DNA of 64,000 bases from Methanocorpusculum parvum. GTDB taxonomy: Archaea > Halobacteriota > Methanomicrobia > Methanomicrobiales > Methanocorpusculaceae. The notes below the pieces were generated by a model. The model had not been told where the DNA came from. It was given only the letters and a program-made list of their open reading frames with translations, and did no database searches. The position numbers were made by a program, and so were the translations under genes. Of this stretch, positions 8,147-17,910 are shown piece after piece; within the stretch, counting starts at the first letter, position 1; each line of letters starts with the position of its first letter. Where the stretch lies: positions 186,001 through 250,000 of the forward strand of contig SUTD01000001.1 of NCBI GenBank assembly GCA_015063085.1, given 5' to 3'.

Positions 8147-9187
8147 ATGAATCCCGAATACTTCACCAGAGAATTTATGGCAAAAGTTGCCCCCTATCTC
8201 TCCCCGCTCACCAAAAAAGAGCTGCATGAATATGTAAAAGAAGGAGAGGAAGCGATTAAAATCCGTTCTGCCCAGGGCATTTCCGGAGAAGATTACCTCG
8301 CACTGGTGAAAGGAATCGGCGACTACCTGAAAGCAAATACCGGCAGGAACTTTACCGCCGATTACCAGAAATTCAAACTCACCAATAACATCACATTCTA
8401 CTCCTTCCAGCTTCCAGGCGGCGGAAATCTCAATATCTTTGATGCAGGCGAAGACGGAAAGATGGTTCTCGACACCGGATACGGATGTTTCTTCCATGAC
8501 TGCGACAAGATGCTTGAGAAGGTTGGTGTTGACGGTTTCTTTGATACCCGTGTTGTTATCTGTACGCACGGGGACGCTGACCACTGCGGGGCTTCCGGAT
8601 ACTTCAAAATGATGCCGTTAATGCACCCGGTAACCAAGGCGCTTCTTGACTCAGGCACCAGAAACCACGGCTCGATAAATGATTTAGAGCTTTTAGAGAA
8701 GTTCTATACCACCACAATCAACACGATGTCCCGTATGAATGTCCCGGACAAAGTCATCGAGTGCGGTACAGAGGTTATCGGTATGCGGGGAATGTTTCCG
8801 ATTCTGGAGAGAATTCAGTTTGCCGGTATGGAGTTTGAGGTCTGGGAGAGTCTCGGCGGACATATTGCAGGACAGCTTTTGCTGTTCGAGCCGAACCTTG
8901 GGCTGCTGTTTACAAGCGATGCGTTCATCAACTTTGCAACGCTTTCCAAAGAGCGTGCAGACTACTGTTCGATTGCAGATTCGATGATCGGTTCGGTCAA
9001 TGTGGACAGTGAGATTGCCAGAACCGAGCGCAAGGAGTTAACCCGTCTTGCCGGAGAGCTTGATGCAGAGTTGAAGAAGAACGGAAAGAAGCTGCTTATC
9101 TGCTGCGGACACGGGGCGGTTTCGGAAATCAACGAGGAAGGAAAACTCGTTCCGGCATCAGAACTGATTCACTACGCAGCAGAATAA
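8147..9187 (+). CDS. Metallo-beta-lactamase-fold hydrolase
   Basis: The 346-residue protein has an N-terminal extension of about 70 residues and then a metallo-beta-lactamase fold with the metal motif THGDADHCGA (about residues 143-152, the HxxxDH variant with H-G-D-A-D-H). Further metal ligands are expected in GHIAGQ (about 237) and in the later strand FTSDAF. A C-terminal CCGHGAV supplies the last histidine. Substrates of this superfamily range from thioesters to RNA, and none can be named. The promoter region upstream is occupied by the 432-bp element. Start ATG 8147 fits a very short leader. Confidence 0.8.
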   Translation: MNPEYFTREFMAKVAPYLSPLTKKELHEYVKEGEEAIKIRSAQGISGEDYLALVKGIGDYLKANTGRNFTADYQKFKLTNNITFYSFQLPGGGNLNIFDAGEDGKMVLDTGYGCFFHDCDKMLEKVGVDGFFDTRVVICTHGDADHCGASGYFKMMPLMHPVTKALLDSGTRNHGSINDLELLEKFYTTTINTMSRMNVPDKVIECGTEVIGMRGMFPILERIQFAGMEFEVWESLGGHIAGQLLLFEPNLGLLFTSDAFINFATLSKERADYCSIADSMIGSVNVDSEIARTERKELTRLAGELDAELKKNGKKLLICCGHGAVSEINEEGKLVPASELIHYAAE

Positions 9188-9250
9188 CCGGAAAATCCGG
9201 TATTTTCTCACCACCGCTTTTTTCAAAAAAATAGGTTGACAGGTATCTGT

Positions 9251-11470
9251 TTAGCTGCAGCCGGACCATCCGCAGTGTTTGCAGATGCCCATGTTGCATC
9301 CCTCGCCGAAGTCGAGCGGTTCTCCGCACTCCGGACACGGGTTTACCGTCTTCTTCTCTTCCGGTGCCGGAGAGGAGATGGACCAGTTGTCTAAGGTTGC
9401 AATGGTCTGGTTGGTTGCGGCAAGCTCAATACACTTTCCAACAACATCCGCACAGGACATACCTTCCGAGTTCTTGTTTCTGATTGCAGAGACACAGTGA
9501 ACCTTTGCGAACTGCTTGACGAACTTCTCGTACGGGACACCGTTCTGCAGACCGGTACTGATACTGCGGCCGAGTGCGTTGCTGTTTGCCTCACAGCCTG
9601 CACCAACGGTTCTGATGAAGACTTCCATCGGTTTTCCTTCAACAGTGGTGTTGACGGTGATGTAGAGACGGCAGCATCCGGACTGTGCGAGGAAGGTTCT
9701 TCCGCTCATCTCGCGCGGGCGGATGAAGTCTAAGGACTGCATTACCTGCGGAACAGGCTTTTCCTCTGCCTTCGGCTCTTCCTTTTTCTCCTCTTTCTTC
9801 TCGAGTGCTAAGACGACATCTTCTCGGGAACCGGTTCTGTAAAGAGTCATGCCCTTGATTCCTTCCTGCCATGCAAGAAGAACTGCGCGGGCAACGTCAT
9901 CTTTGGTTGCAGAGACCGGCATGTTGATGGTCTTGGAGATGGATGCATGGACATACTTCTGGAAGGCTGCCTGCATTAACACATGGTCTTTCCATCCGAT
10001 GTCAAGAGCGGTCTTGAAGACGGCCTTAAAGGAGGACGGAAGCCAGGCAACGTCCTGAACGGTTCCTGTCTCGTGAACATGGTCGATGACTTCCTGACGC
10101 TTCTCCTCTGCTGCCTTTCCGGTGTAGCCCATAGCGGAGAGGACGTTTGCGAGTTCTGCTTCGAAGTACGGGTGGACAAGGACGAAGGTTTTTCCAACAG
10201 TGTTTCTTCTGGTGTAGGCGTAGGAGAAGACCGGCTCGATACCGGAGGAACATCCTGCAAGAAGCGAGATGGTGCCGGTCGGGGCAATGGTGGTAAGGGC
10301 GGCATTTCTCATGATGATGCCCTGTTTGTCCCAGATACTGCCTTCGTATGCAGGGAAGGTTCCCTTTTCGTTTCCAAGACGGATGGACTCATCAACTGCG
10401 ACGTCGTTGACGCGCTTCATGATGTCCTGACAGAACTTGCGTCCTTCTTCGGAGTCGTAGGGGATTCTAAGCATCAGCATTGCGTCGTGGACGCCCATTA
10501 AGCCGAGACCGACTTTTCTTGTGCGGTTGGTGGCTTCCTTAATCTCTTCGATCGGGAAGACATTTTTGGTGATGACTGCATCGAGGAAGCGGATTGCCAT
10601 CTGAACCATGCGGTCGAGGCGGACAAAGTCGATTCCGCCGTTTGCAACGAACTTGGAGAGGTTGATACTTCCAAGAACGCAGGATTCGAACGGGAGAAGC
10701 GGCTGTTCTCCGCACGGGTTGGTGGTATCGATTGGGCCAAGCTGCGGGGTCGGGTTCTTGTTGTTGATTGTGTCGTAGAATAAGATTCCCGGTTCTCCGT
10801 TTCTCCAGACACCTTCAACGATTCCGTCCCAGATTTCTTTGACGGTGACTTCGGTGCCTGCGTTGTCGGTTACCCAGACGTCGTTGAGTTTGCCGTCTGC
10901 TACCTTCTGCATGAACTCGTCAGAGACCATGACCGAGATGTTGAAGTTCGAGAAGTCGCCTTCTTTGGCTTTGCTGTTGATGAACTTCATGATATCCGGG
11001 TGCCAGACGTTTAAGATACCCATGTTGGCTCCGCGTCTTCTGCCTCCCTGCTTGATTACGTCAGTTGCAGAGTTGAAGACGCGCATGAAAGATACCGGTC
11101 CGGATGCGACACCATCGGTGGAGCGTACCGGAGAGCCTTCGGCACGTAAGTGGGAGAAGTTGTATCCGGTACCGCCTCCGGACTGATGGATGATGGCACC
11201 CCAGCGGATTGCGTCAAAAATCTCGGGCAGAGAGTCGTTTACGGGAAGAGTAAAGCATGCGGAGAGCTGTCCTAATGGAGTTCCCGCGTTCATGAGGGTT
11301 GGTGAGTTTGGAAGGAAGGATAAACTCATCATTGCCTGGAAGTACTCTTCGGTTTCTTCCGGGCTTTCACCCAGTGCGTTTGCTACGCGCCGGCAGACGT
11401 CTTCGAAGGAGGTTTCGCCTGCGCGGAAGTAGCGGGCCGCTAAAATACTGTCAACTACAGAATCCGCCAT
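9251..11470 (-). CDS. nrdJ: Adenosylcobalamin-dependent (class II) ribonucleoside-diphosphate reductase
   Basis: From ATG 11470 the product is 739 residues. The frame extends further upstream, but ATG 11470 has an AGGTTGA ribosome-binding-like sequence and lies beyond a TATA-like stretch near 11490. Key motifs are FLPNSPTLMNAG (52-63), the reducible cysteine in SACF (72), the active-site NPCGEQ (251-256) and APTGTISLLAG. A C-terminal zinc ribbon with CPEC and CKHC pairs ends the chain and includes the CGWSGC tail cysteines that re-reduce the active site. The enzyme makes deoxyribonucleotides using B12 and needs no oxygen, as suits a methanogen. It is divergent from pdaD. Confidence 0.92.
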   Translation of the reverse strand: MADSVVDSILAARYFRAGETSFEDVCRRVANALGESPEETEEYFQAMMSLSFLPNSPTLMNAGTPLGQLSACFTLPVNDSLPEIFDAIRWGAIIHQSGGGTGYNFSHLRAEGSPVRSTDGVASGPVSFMRVFNSATDVIKQGGRRRGANMGILNVWHPDIMKFINSKAKEGDFSNFNISVMVSDEFMQKVADGKLNDVWVTDNAGTEVTVKEIWDGIVEGVWRNGEPGILFYDTINNKNPTPQLGPIDTTNPCGEQPLLPFESCVLGSINLSKFVANGGIDFVRLDRMVQMAIRFLDAVITKNVFPIEEIKEATNRTRKVGLGLMGVHDAMLMLRIPYDSEEGRKFCQDIMKRVNDVAVDESIRLGNEKGTFPAYEGSIWDKQGIIMRNAALTTIAPTGTISLLAGCSSGIEPVFSYAYTRRNTVGKTFVLVHPYFEAELANVLSAMGYTGKAAEEKRQEVIDHVHETGTVQDVAWLPSSFKAVFKTALDIGWKDHVLMQAAFQKYVHASISKTINMPVSATKDDVARAVLLAWQEGIKGMTLYRTGSREDVVLALEKKEEKKEEPKAEEKPVPQVMQSLDFIRPREMSGRTFLAQSGCCRLYITVNTTVEGKPMEVFIRTVGAGCEANSNALGRSISTGLQNGVPYEKFVKQFAKVHCVSAIRNKNSEGMSCADVVGKCIELAATNQTIATLDNWSISSPAPEEKKTVNPCPECGEPLDFGEGCNMGICKHCGWSGCS

Positions 11471-11636
11471 TCTATCAACCTGTTTTGTATATATTCCACC
11501 CCTACACCTGGGGATAGATAATCTGTATTCTTTGGTTGGAGGATAATTAAACCCATCTAAGCGCATGGGCAAATGATGATTTCTCTTCGAAGAAACAAAG
11601 GCATTATATTATCTCAGGGTGATTTAATGAGAACAA
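11471..11636. promoter_or_regulatory. Divergent promoter region between nrdJ and pdaD
   Basis: The 166-base gap holds an AT-rich TGTATATATTC (about 11486-11496) suited as the nrdJ TATA box and a CATTATATTATC (about 11591-11602) suited to pdaD. A GGTGAT ribosome-binding-like sequence lies before pdaD. TATA assignments are by eye and unproven. Confidence 0.45.
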
Positions 11637-12182
11637 ATGTTTGTCCCGTCGAAGGTATTTTTCACGAAGGGCGTCGGTGTCCACAAAGAGAAGCTTGTTT
11701 CGTTCGAGATGGCTCTGCGCGACGCTCATGTGTCTCCGTTTAATCTGGTAACTGTGTCTTCTATTATGCCGCCGAATGCCCGGATTGTGTCAAGAGAGGA
11801 GGGGTTGTCAGAGCTTCATGCGGGCGAGATTGTGTTTTGTGTGATGGCGCGGGCGGAGACGGATGTGAAAGGAGAGGTGATTTCCGCGTCCGTTGGTCTT
11901 GCAGTGCCGCCTTTTGAACAGGGACATCACGGATTTTTGTCTGAGCATCATGCAGCCGGGATAACAGAGGAGGAGTGCGGCATTCATGCGGAGGATCTGG
12001 CAGCGACGATGCTTGGCTCGCTGATGAATATTGATATTGATCCAAAGGCTGCCTGGGATGAGCGGGAACAGGCATATCTTGCAAGCGGGAAGATAATTAA
12101 GACGAGTAATGTGAGTGCGTCTGCTGTCTGTTCTGACGGGCTTTGGACGACAGTTGTTTCTCTTGCGGTTTTTGTGCCGTGA
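11637..12182 (+). CDS. pdaD: Pyruvoyl-dependent arginine decarboxylase
   Basis: The 181-residue proenzyme shows the family's self-cleavage site VSSIMPP: cleavage between Ser41 and Ser42 would convert Ser42 into the pyruvoyl cofactor. The glutamate-rich histidine segment (GHHGFLSEHHAAGITEEECG) and ASVGLAVPP are also family features. The enzyme decarboxylates arginine to agmatine at the start of archaeal polyamine synthesis. Start: ATG 11637 is preferred, although the GGTGAT motif is about 12 bases upstream; an ATG at 11628 is in another frame. Confidence 0.9.
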   Translation: MFVPSKVFFTKGVGVHKEKLVSFEMALRDAHVSPFNLVTVSSIMPPNARIVSREEGLSELHAGEIVFCVMARAETDVKGEVISASVGLAVPPFEQGHHGFLSEHHAAGITEEECGIHAEDLAATMLGSLMNIDIDPKAAWDEREQAYLASGKIIKTSNVSASAVCSDGLWTTVVSLAVFVP

Positions 12183-12275
12183 GGGTTTTTTCTTTTTTGT
12201 TTTTGCCCGCAGACGTGGTTACTAATGCGGCTTCAATCTAAGTAAACTCAAAAAAAAAGAAGAGATGATACAGAG

Positions 12276-12821
12276 TTACTGCATCGTCTTTAACAGATAC
12301 AGAACCTGACAGCAGTGCTCCGCAAGCGACGTAAAAAGATACGCCTCATCCAAAGACTTACCTGCCGCAAACGTACCATGCCCTTTTGCAATAACAACCT
12401 TAGACGAACAAAGAGCCTCGGCCACCGCATCAGCCAAAGCCTGAGTGCCGCACGCACCTTCGACCACCGGAATCTCTGATGCGAAAAGCTGCCCCTCGCT
12501 GTCAACAGTTCTGATAGAATCGTACAGAAGAGACAAAGCAACAGCATGCTTTGGGTGAGCATGCACAATTGCCTCGTGCTCGGTTGCATTGTAGACTGCA
12601 GTATGAACACGCCACTCGCTCGAAGCTCCGGGCGTCATTCTGCCGTTTCTCGGCATCAGAACAATCTCCGCCGGATCTGCATCAAGATAAGAACCCGTCC
12701 GGGTAATAAAATACCCTTCCGGTGTGAGAACACTCATATTCCCGAAGTTTCCGCCGACCAAATGCTCGGAAAACAGCCGGCGGCCGATACGGGAAAACTC
12801 TGCTGCAGTCTTAGAGCTCAT
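12276..12821 (-). CDS. fucA: Class II aldolase/adducin-family protein (fuculose-phosphate aldolase-like)
   Basis: The 181-residue protein has the class II aldolase motifs GGNFGNMS (about 23-30), SSEWRVH (about 66-72), the zinc pair HAHPKHA (about 87-93) and the later GHGTFAAG histidine. In methanogens this family cleaves fuculose-1-phosphate and supplies lactaldehyde that can be oxidised to lactate for coenzyme F420. That specific role is inference; the symbol follows the family. It overlaps the argF 3' end by 11 bases and ends the purD-argF-aldolase run. Confidence 0.8.
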   Translation of the reverse strand: MSSKTAAEFSRIGRRLFSEHLVGGNFGNMSVLTPEGYFITRTGSYLDADPAEIVLMPRNGRMTPGASSEWRVHTAVYNATEHEAIVHAHPKHAVALSLLYDSIRTVDSEGQLFASEIPVVEGACGTQALADAVAEALCSSKVVIAKGHGTFAAGKSLDEAYLFTSLAEHCCQVLYLLKTMQ

Positions 12822-13725
12822 TATTCATCAGACGGACAAGAACAGCTTTCTGTGCGTGCAGTCTGTTTTCTGCCTGATCCCAGACACCGCTCTGCATCGA
12901 ATCGATGACCTCATCAGTAATCTCCTCGCCTCTGTGTGCCGGAAGACAGTGGAGAACGATTGCATCATCTGCAGCCTTCTGTAATAAATCCATGTTTAAC
13001 TGGTAGCCGACAAAGTCTTTGAGCTTCTCGTCCTTGATATCCTCTTCACCCATCGAAATCCAGGTGTCCGTGTAGATTGCATGAGCATCAGAGACAGCAT
13101 CAACCGGATTGTCATAGAACACAACCTTTCCGCCGTTCTCTCTTGCGAAATCAACAGCACCTAAGTCCGGCTCATATCCCTTCGGAGTGCTGACTGCAAT
13201 CTCCATACCGGTCTGCACTGATGCCATGATAAGAGAGTTTGCAACATTGTTTCCGTCACCAATCCAGGCAATGCGAAGACCGTCAAGCTCGCCGAACTTC
13301 TCCTTCAGCGTAAGCGAATCAGCCATAATCTGGCACGGGTGTTCCTTATCGGATAACGCATTGATGACCGGAATGCTTGCGTACTTTGCAAACTCGGTAA
13401 TCGTCTCATGCTTATAGGTACGCATGATAACACCCTGCAGGAAACGGGACATGACACGTGCAGTGTCCGGAACAGTTTCTCCGCGTCCAAGCTGAGTATC
13501 CTTGGAGTTTAAGTAGAGGGCATACCCTCCAAGCTCGTGCATGCCGACATCAAACGAGATACGGGTTCTGGTTGATGCCTTCTCGAAGATCATACCAAGG
13601 GTTTTTCCGGCAAGGTACGGGTGCGGAATTCCTGCGGAACGCTGGCGCTTCATACGTGCGGCAAGCGTTAAGATGTCTTCATATGCCTCAGGGGTGAGGT
13701 CTGAGATAGAGAGAAAATCCTTCAT
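12811..13725 (-). CDS. argF: Ornithine carbamoyltransferase
   Basis: At 304 residues this is full length. It shows the carbamoyl-phosphate motif STRTR (51-55), the HPCQ motif (about 126-129), and the ornithine-binding HCLPAHRGEEIT (about 259-270). It condenses carbamoyl phosphate and ornithine to citrulline in arginine synthesis. The start is two bases past the purD stop, and the 3' end overlaps the aldolase gene. The arginine gene argD lies just upstream of purD in the opposite direction. Confidence 0.93.
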   Translation of the reverse strand: MKDFLSISDLTPEAYEDILTLAARMKRQRSAGIPHPYLAGKTLGMIFEKASTRTRISFDVGMHELGGYALYLNSKDTQLGRGETVPDTARVMSRFLQGVIMRTYKHETITEFAKYASIPVINALSDKEHPCQIMADSLTLKEKFGELDGLRIAWIGDGNNVANSLIMASVQTGMEIAVSTPKGYEPDLGAVDFARENGGKVVFYDNPVDAVSDAHAIYTDTWISMGEEDIKDEKLKDFVGYQLNMDLLQKAADDAIVLHCLPAHRGEEITDEVIDSMQSGVWDQAENRLHAQKAVLVRLMNNEL

Positions 13726-13727
13726 AA

Positions 13728-15023
13728 TTACTTCCTGAGCTCGTCCATGTGGGCAATGCGCTTGGCAAAGAGTGCGGCGGTTCCAATGTCGCTTCTGTAG
13801 CGGACGTTTCCGCTGACATTTTTACATGCGGCTTCTGCGTATTTCTCTGCCTCTTCAAGACTGTCGCCGACGCCAACGTATGCCATAGTTCTGGAGGTGA
13901 TGGTCTCTAACATGCCGGATTCGTTCTCGATAACGTTTGCATAGTAGAGAACGGTATTGTCAGCAGCGCCTGTTGTAATCGGATCTCCCGCGTGCGGGGC
14001 ATCCGGATATCCTGCAGGCACAATATATTTACAGACGGTTGCCTTCTTTGCGAAGGAGACGTCAGCTTCGCTGAGGCATCCTTCTGCGATGTGCTCGGCA
14101 ATTGCTGCGAAATCGGAGTCGAGAAGGGTTAAGACGTTCATTGCTTCCGGATCTCCGAAGCGTGCATTGAACTCAATGACCTTCGGGCCGTCTCTCGTGT
14201 TCATGAACTGACCGTAGAGGATTCCCTGATACGGGCATCCCTCTTTTGCAAGAGCGGCAACAGTCTCTTTCATGATAGTGAATGCTGCATCATAGTCTGC
14301 GTCAGAGACGAACGGGAATTTCTGCGTCTCGAGAGAATAGGAACCCATACCGCCGGTGTTTGGTCCGACATCGCCTTCGAATGCACGTTTGTGATCCTGA
14401 ACAAGCGGCATCGGGACAAGAGTTTTTCCGTCAGTGAATGCCATTAACGTGAACTCTTCGCCAAGGAGGCGTTCTTCTAAGATGATTTCCTGGTCTTTGA
14501 GGGTTAAGGCATACTCGACAGCTCCGTCTCTGTCAACCTGCTCACCCATGACCTTAACGCCTTTTCCGCCGGTAAGTCCTGTTGGTTTGACAGCCAGTTC
14601 TCCTTCGTAGGATTTGATATATTCGGCTGCTTCTTCCGGCGTTTTGCAGATTTTATATCCCGGACATCCGGCGATTCCGTGCTTCTGCATCAGCTCGCGG
14701 CAGAATCCCTTGTCGGTCTCGATTCTGGCTGCTGCCTTCTTCGGACCAACGCAGCCGATTCCGGCAGCGGTAAGTGCATCGGCTAAGCCTGCCTGAAGCG
14801 GAGCCTCAGGGCCGATTACGGCATATTTGATTTGGTGTTTTTTGGCGAAGTCAAGAACTGCTTCCACATCGGTTTCAGCGTGGAGGAATACTTCCTTTGC
14901 AAGTTTTGCGATTCCCGGGTTCTTCTTTCCCATAACGCTGTAGAGTTCAACATCGCTGTTTCTGCAAAGAGCAGATACGATTGCGTGTTCTCGTCCGCCC
15001 CCTCCGGCAACAAGGATTTTCAT
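13728..15023 (-). CDS. purD: Phosphoribosylamine-glycine ligase (GAR synthetase)
   Basis: From ATG 15023 ([14 protein letters not shown]) the protein is 431 residues, the normal PurD length. The open frame upstream adds 78 residues that do not fit the family and run through the promoter. The GGGGREHA loop, ATP-grasp sequences [11 protein letters not shown] and [11 protein letters not shown] are present. It joins glycine to phosphoribosylamine in step 2 of purine synthesis. A GAGGAT precedes the start, and a TATA-like stretch lies near 15040-15050. It is the first gene of purD-argF-aldolase. Confidence 0.94.
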   Translation of the reverse strand: MKILVAGGGGREHAIVSALCRNSDVELYSVMGKKNPGIAKLAKEVFLHAETDVEAVLDFAKKHQIKYAVIGPEAPLQAGLADALTAAGIGCVGPKKAAARIETDKGFCRELMQKHGIAGCPGYKICKTPEEAAEYIKSYEGELAVKPTGLTGGKGVKVMGEQVDRDGAVEYALTLKDQEIILEERLLGEEFTLMAFTDGKTLVPMPLVQDHKRAFEGDVGPNTGGMGSYSLETQKFPFVSDADYDAAFTIMKETVAALAKEGCPYQGILYGQFMNTRDGPKVIEFNARFGDPEAMNVLTLLDSDFAAIAEHIAEGCLSEADVSFAKKATVCKYIVPAGYPDAPHAGDPITTGAADNTVLYYANVIENESGMLETITSRTMAYVGVGDSLEEAEKYAEAACKNVSGNVRYRSDIGTAALFAKRIAHMDELRK

Positions 15024-15246
15024 ATCCTCATATATTGGCCGTACTATATCAAAAATGTTTACCGTACCAGGAGATGAGCAATCCAAAAGACGGGACGAGC
15101 GAGACTGGAAATTTCTTCCGCACCCGGAGACACTCAGAGAATTTAATATTTCACAATCCCAATATATCAGGGCTAAGGCTCGCAGAACCGCACGCCGGAG
15201 AGGGGGTGCCTGGTATGCGATTTGAGAAAAATTGGAAAGCACTGAT
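15024..15246. promoter_or_regulatory. Divergent purD/argD control region with leader sequence
   Basis: The 223-base gap separates the two genes. The TATA-like ATATAG stretch near 15042-15050 serves purD. For argD, TTTAATATTTC near 15140 would start a transcript near 15170, leaving a leader of about 75 bases with a GC-rich imperfect hairpin around 15188-15210. I see no known riboswitch. Confidence 0.4.
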
Positions 15247-16377
15247 ATGACGTACAAAGAACTTGACGCTCAATATTTCATGCCCTGCTTCGGACGGTCG
15301 ATGCAGATTGTCAAAGGAGAAGGATGTACGGTCTTTGATGACGAAGGAAAGTCCTATCTTGACCTCGTTGCAGGAATTGCTGTCTGCAGTACCGGTCACT
15401 GCCACCCGAAAGTGGTAGAGGCTGTCTGCTCTCAGGCACAAAAATTAATTCACTGCTCAAACCTCTACTATGTCGAAGGTCAGGCGGAGTTTGCAGAAAA
15501 GCTCTCCAAAGCATCCGGCATGGGAAAAGTCTTTTTCGGAAACAGCGGAGCAGAGGCAAACGAAGCGGCAATGAAGCTTGCCCGTGTACGTTTGGGCCGC
15601 AAAAACTTTGTCTCCTTTGCCCACGACTTCCACGGAAGAACCATCGGATCGCTTGCAGTTACCCACAAACCGGCAATCCGCGAGCCGTTCGAGCCGCTTG
15701 GAACACCCTGCAGCTTTGCAGAATACGGAGACCTCGAAGGTCTCAAAGAGCTGGTAAACAAAGAAACCGCTGCCGTCATTCTCGAACCAATCCAGGGAGA
15801 GAGCGGAGTTATTATCCCAAATGACGACTTCCTTCCCGGAGTCCGCGACATCTGTGACGATGCAGGAGCTTTCATGATTGTCGATGAAGTCCAGACAGGA
15901 ATGGGCAGAACCGGCGAGTGGTTTGCATTCCAGCACAGCAAAGTACAGCCGGACATCATCTCTCTTGCAAAAGGCATCGCCTCAGGATTTCCCATGGGAG
16001 CCATCATCGCCCGCGAAGGCTTAGAGTTTACCAGAAGCGAGCACGGCAGTACTTTTGCCGGAGGGCCGATTGCCTGTGCCGCAGGTCTTGCAACATACGA
16101 TGTCATCGAATCCGTCCTGCCGGAGGTGTCAATGAAAGGCGAACTCTTCCGCGAAGGACTTGCACGCTTCAACCCGCGTGTCAGAGGTTTAATGGTCGGA
16201 TTTACTATCGGCGACAGAGCCGCAGAACTTTCTGCTGAATGTCAGAAGAACGGAGTTCTGATTAACGTGGCTGCCGATGGAAACATCCGCATTGTCCCTC
16301 CGCTTGTCATCTCCAACGAAGAAATCGCCCGTGCAGTTGAGGTAATCAATGAAGCCGCAGATACGCTCGGAATATAA
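15247..16377 (+). CDS. argD: Acetylornithine aminotransferase family enzyme
   Basis: From ATG 15247 ([15 protein letters not shown]) the product is 376 residues. It is a class III PLP aminotransferase with [14 protein letters not shown] (substrate/phosphate loop), the [12 protein letters not shown] motif and the PLP lysine in [10 protein letters not shown] (about 242). ArgD uses glutamate to aminate N-acetylglutamate semialdehyde; in archaea such enzymes can also act in lysine synthesis or on ornithine. An in-frame TTG at 15232 is possible but lacks support. The 3' end overlaps hisC by 29 bases. Confidence 0.88.
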   Translation: MTYKELDAQYFMPCFGRSMQIVKGEGCTVFDDEGKSYLDLVAGIAVCSTGHCHPKVVEAVCSQAQKLIHCSNLYYVEGQAEFAEKLSKASGMGKVFFGNSGAEANEAAMKLARVRLGRKNFVSFAHDFHGRTIGSLAVTHKPAIREPFEPLGTPCSFAEYGDLEGLKELVNKETAAVILEPIQGESGVIIPNDDFLPGVRDICDDAGAFMIVDEVQTGMGRTGEWFAFQHSKVQPDIISLAKGIASGFPMGAIIAREGLEFTRSEHGSTFAGGPIACAAGLATYDVIESVLPEVSMKGELFREGLARFNPRVRGLMVGFTIGDRAAELSAECQKNGVLINVAADGNIRIVPPLVISNEEIARAVEVINEAADTLGI

Positions 16378-17407
16378 CGGCAAAGGATATGTCTATGCGG
16401 CCTCCGCAAAAGACATAGCCGAGGAAACCGGGTTTGAAAAAATCGCCAGACTCGCATCCAACGAAAACCCGTTTGAACCGTCCCCGGAAATCCGCAAAGC
16501 AGCAGTCTCGGCACTCAATGATATCAACCGCTATCCGGATCCGTCATCCGCACTGCTTCGCGAAGCAATCCGCCGCCACATCTACGATGCACCGGTTGTA
16601 GTGTCCGGATCGGGCATGGACGGCGTAATTGAAACAGTTATCCGGGTAGTTGTTGCCCCGGGAGACAAAGTTGCCGTTGCCTCTCCAACGTTTTCCGTTT
16701 ACGGCCTTGCCGCAAAAGCGGCATCTGCAGAAATTGTCAACATCCCGGCAAAAGAAGACTTCACGATTGACACGGATGCCTTCATCGAAGGGGCAAAGGA
16801 CGCAAAGCTTTCCTTCCTTTGTACCCCAAACAATCCGACCGGCACCACCATCCCGGCCGAAGATGTGAAACGCATCCTCGAAAATATCAGCGGATTCCTC
16901 TTCCTCGACTGTGCATATATCGAGTTTGCTGATGAAGACTACTATCACCTCCTATCATACGAGAATCTCATCATCGGCAGAACACTTTCCAAAGTCTACG
17001 GCTTAGCCGGACTGCGTATCGGCTATGCATTTGTCCCTGAGTGGTTTGTCGGCCCATACATGGCAGGCGTTACGCCGTTTTCCCTAAACTGCGTCTCGGA
17101 AGCCGCTGGCGCTGCCGCCCTCGAAAACCCGGAATGCCGAAACGCATTAGTCTCCCACGTGCGTTCCTGGAGAAAACGCTTCGAAGAGGAAATCCCCTTC
17201 CCGGTTCTCCCAAGCGGGGCAAACTTTGTCCTCGTCAACACAGCACCGATAAAAAGTGATGATGCAGTCAGGCAGCTCCAGAAAGCAGGCGTCTTAGTCC
17301 GTTCCTGTTCCAGCTTCCCCGGTCTCGGTGAGACATACATCCGTGTCTCGGTTGGTGCGGACTGGGAAAACGAACGGTTCCTTTCGGCGGTGAAAAACCT
17401 GTGCTGA
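16349..17407 (+). CDS. hisC: Histidinol-phosphate aminotransferase
   Basis: This 352-residue class I/II aminotransferase has the ASNENPFEPSP N-terminal motif of HisC, CTPNNPTGTTI (pyridoxal ring contact), and the PLP lysine in RTLSKVYGLAGLRIGY (about 215). It converts imidazole-acetol phosphate to histidinol phosphate. It overlaps argD upstream by 29 bases and the AK6 gene downstream by seven, so the four genes from 15247 to 18542 are one transcription unit. Confidence 0.9.
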   Translation: MKPQIRSEYNGKGYVYAASAKDIAEETGFEKIARLASNENPFEPSPEIRKAAVSALNDINRYPDPSSALLREAIRRHIYDAPVVVSGSGMDGVIETVIRVVVAPGDKVAVASPTFSVYGLAAKAASAEIVNIPAKEDFTIDTDAFIEGAKDAKLSFLCTPNNPTGTTIPAEDVKRILENISGFLFLDCAYIEFADEDYYHLLSYENLIIGRTLSKVYGLAGLRIGYAFVPEWFVGPYMAGVTPFSLNCVSEAAGAAALENPECRNALVSHVRSWRKRFEEEIPFPVLPSGANFVLVNTAPIKSDDAVRQLQKAGVLVRSCSSFPGLGETYIRVSVGADWENERFLSAVKNLC

Positions 17408-17910
17408 TCGGAATCACCGGAACACCCGGAACCGGAAAGACCTCCGTTGCAGAAGCTCTTCGCAGACGCGGAATCGATGTGCTTGACCTGAAAACAACAG
17501 TCGCCCCCTATGTTCTCGAACATGACGAAGAGATGGGAGCTGACATCATTGACGTTGAAGAATGGGCAAAGGCAAACAGGTTCCTCGAAGGATACGCGGA
17601 AGGGGCAATCGCCCACTACCTTCCGGCAGAAAAAATCATTATTCTTCGCTGCAGACCGGACGTTCTCAAAGAACGCCTTGCCCCGCGCGGATACCCGGCA
17701 GAAAAAATCCGCGAGAACGCTGAGGCAGAAGCACTCGATGTCATCTTAATCGAGGCAGCGGATGCATTTGCGGCAGAACAAATATATGAAATTGACACCA
17801 CATCTATAGATAGTGAAACCGCAGCAGAGCTGATTATCTCCTTCGCTGAAGGAAAAATCCCTGCCTCATTTGGTTCTCTTGACTGGTCGGAATACGTGAT
17901 GTCCTTATGA
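17401..17910 (+). CDS. AK6/Fap7-type adenylate kinase
   Basis: The protein begins at a GTG (17401) within the end of hisC and has 169 residues. A P-loop GTPGTGKTS (7-15) is followed by the short kinase fold with LRCRPDVLKERLAPRGYP, which matches archaeal Fap7/hCINAP (AK6). Members phosphorylate AMP and, with ribosomal protein uS11, help in 18S/16S rRNA maturation. Its stop overlaps the next start (ATGA). Confidence 0.87.
   Translation: MLIGITGTPGTGKTSVAEALRRRGIDVLDLKTTVAPYVLEHDEEMGADIIDVEEWAKANRFLEGYAEGAIAHYLPAEKIIILRCRPDVLKERLAPRGYPAEKIRENAEAEALDVILIEAADAFAAEQIYEIDTTSIDSETAAELIISFAEGKIPASFGSLDWSEYVMSL

Noticed and set aside
11471-11572. 34-residue N-terminal extension of NrdJ
   Set aside because: The extension passes through the TATA-like box and lacks a ribosome-binding site, while ATG 11470 has both context and family length.
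15024-15257. 78-residue N-terminal extension of PurD
   Set aside because: PurD proteins begin at the [14 protein letters not shown] motif; the extra frame lies in the promoter region and overlaps argD.
15480-16172. 230-codon frame antisense to argD
   Set aside because: It lies within argD, a certain gene, and has the Ser/Pro-rich composition of reverse-strand shadows.
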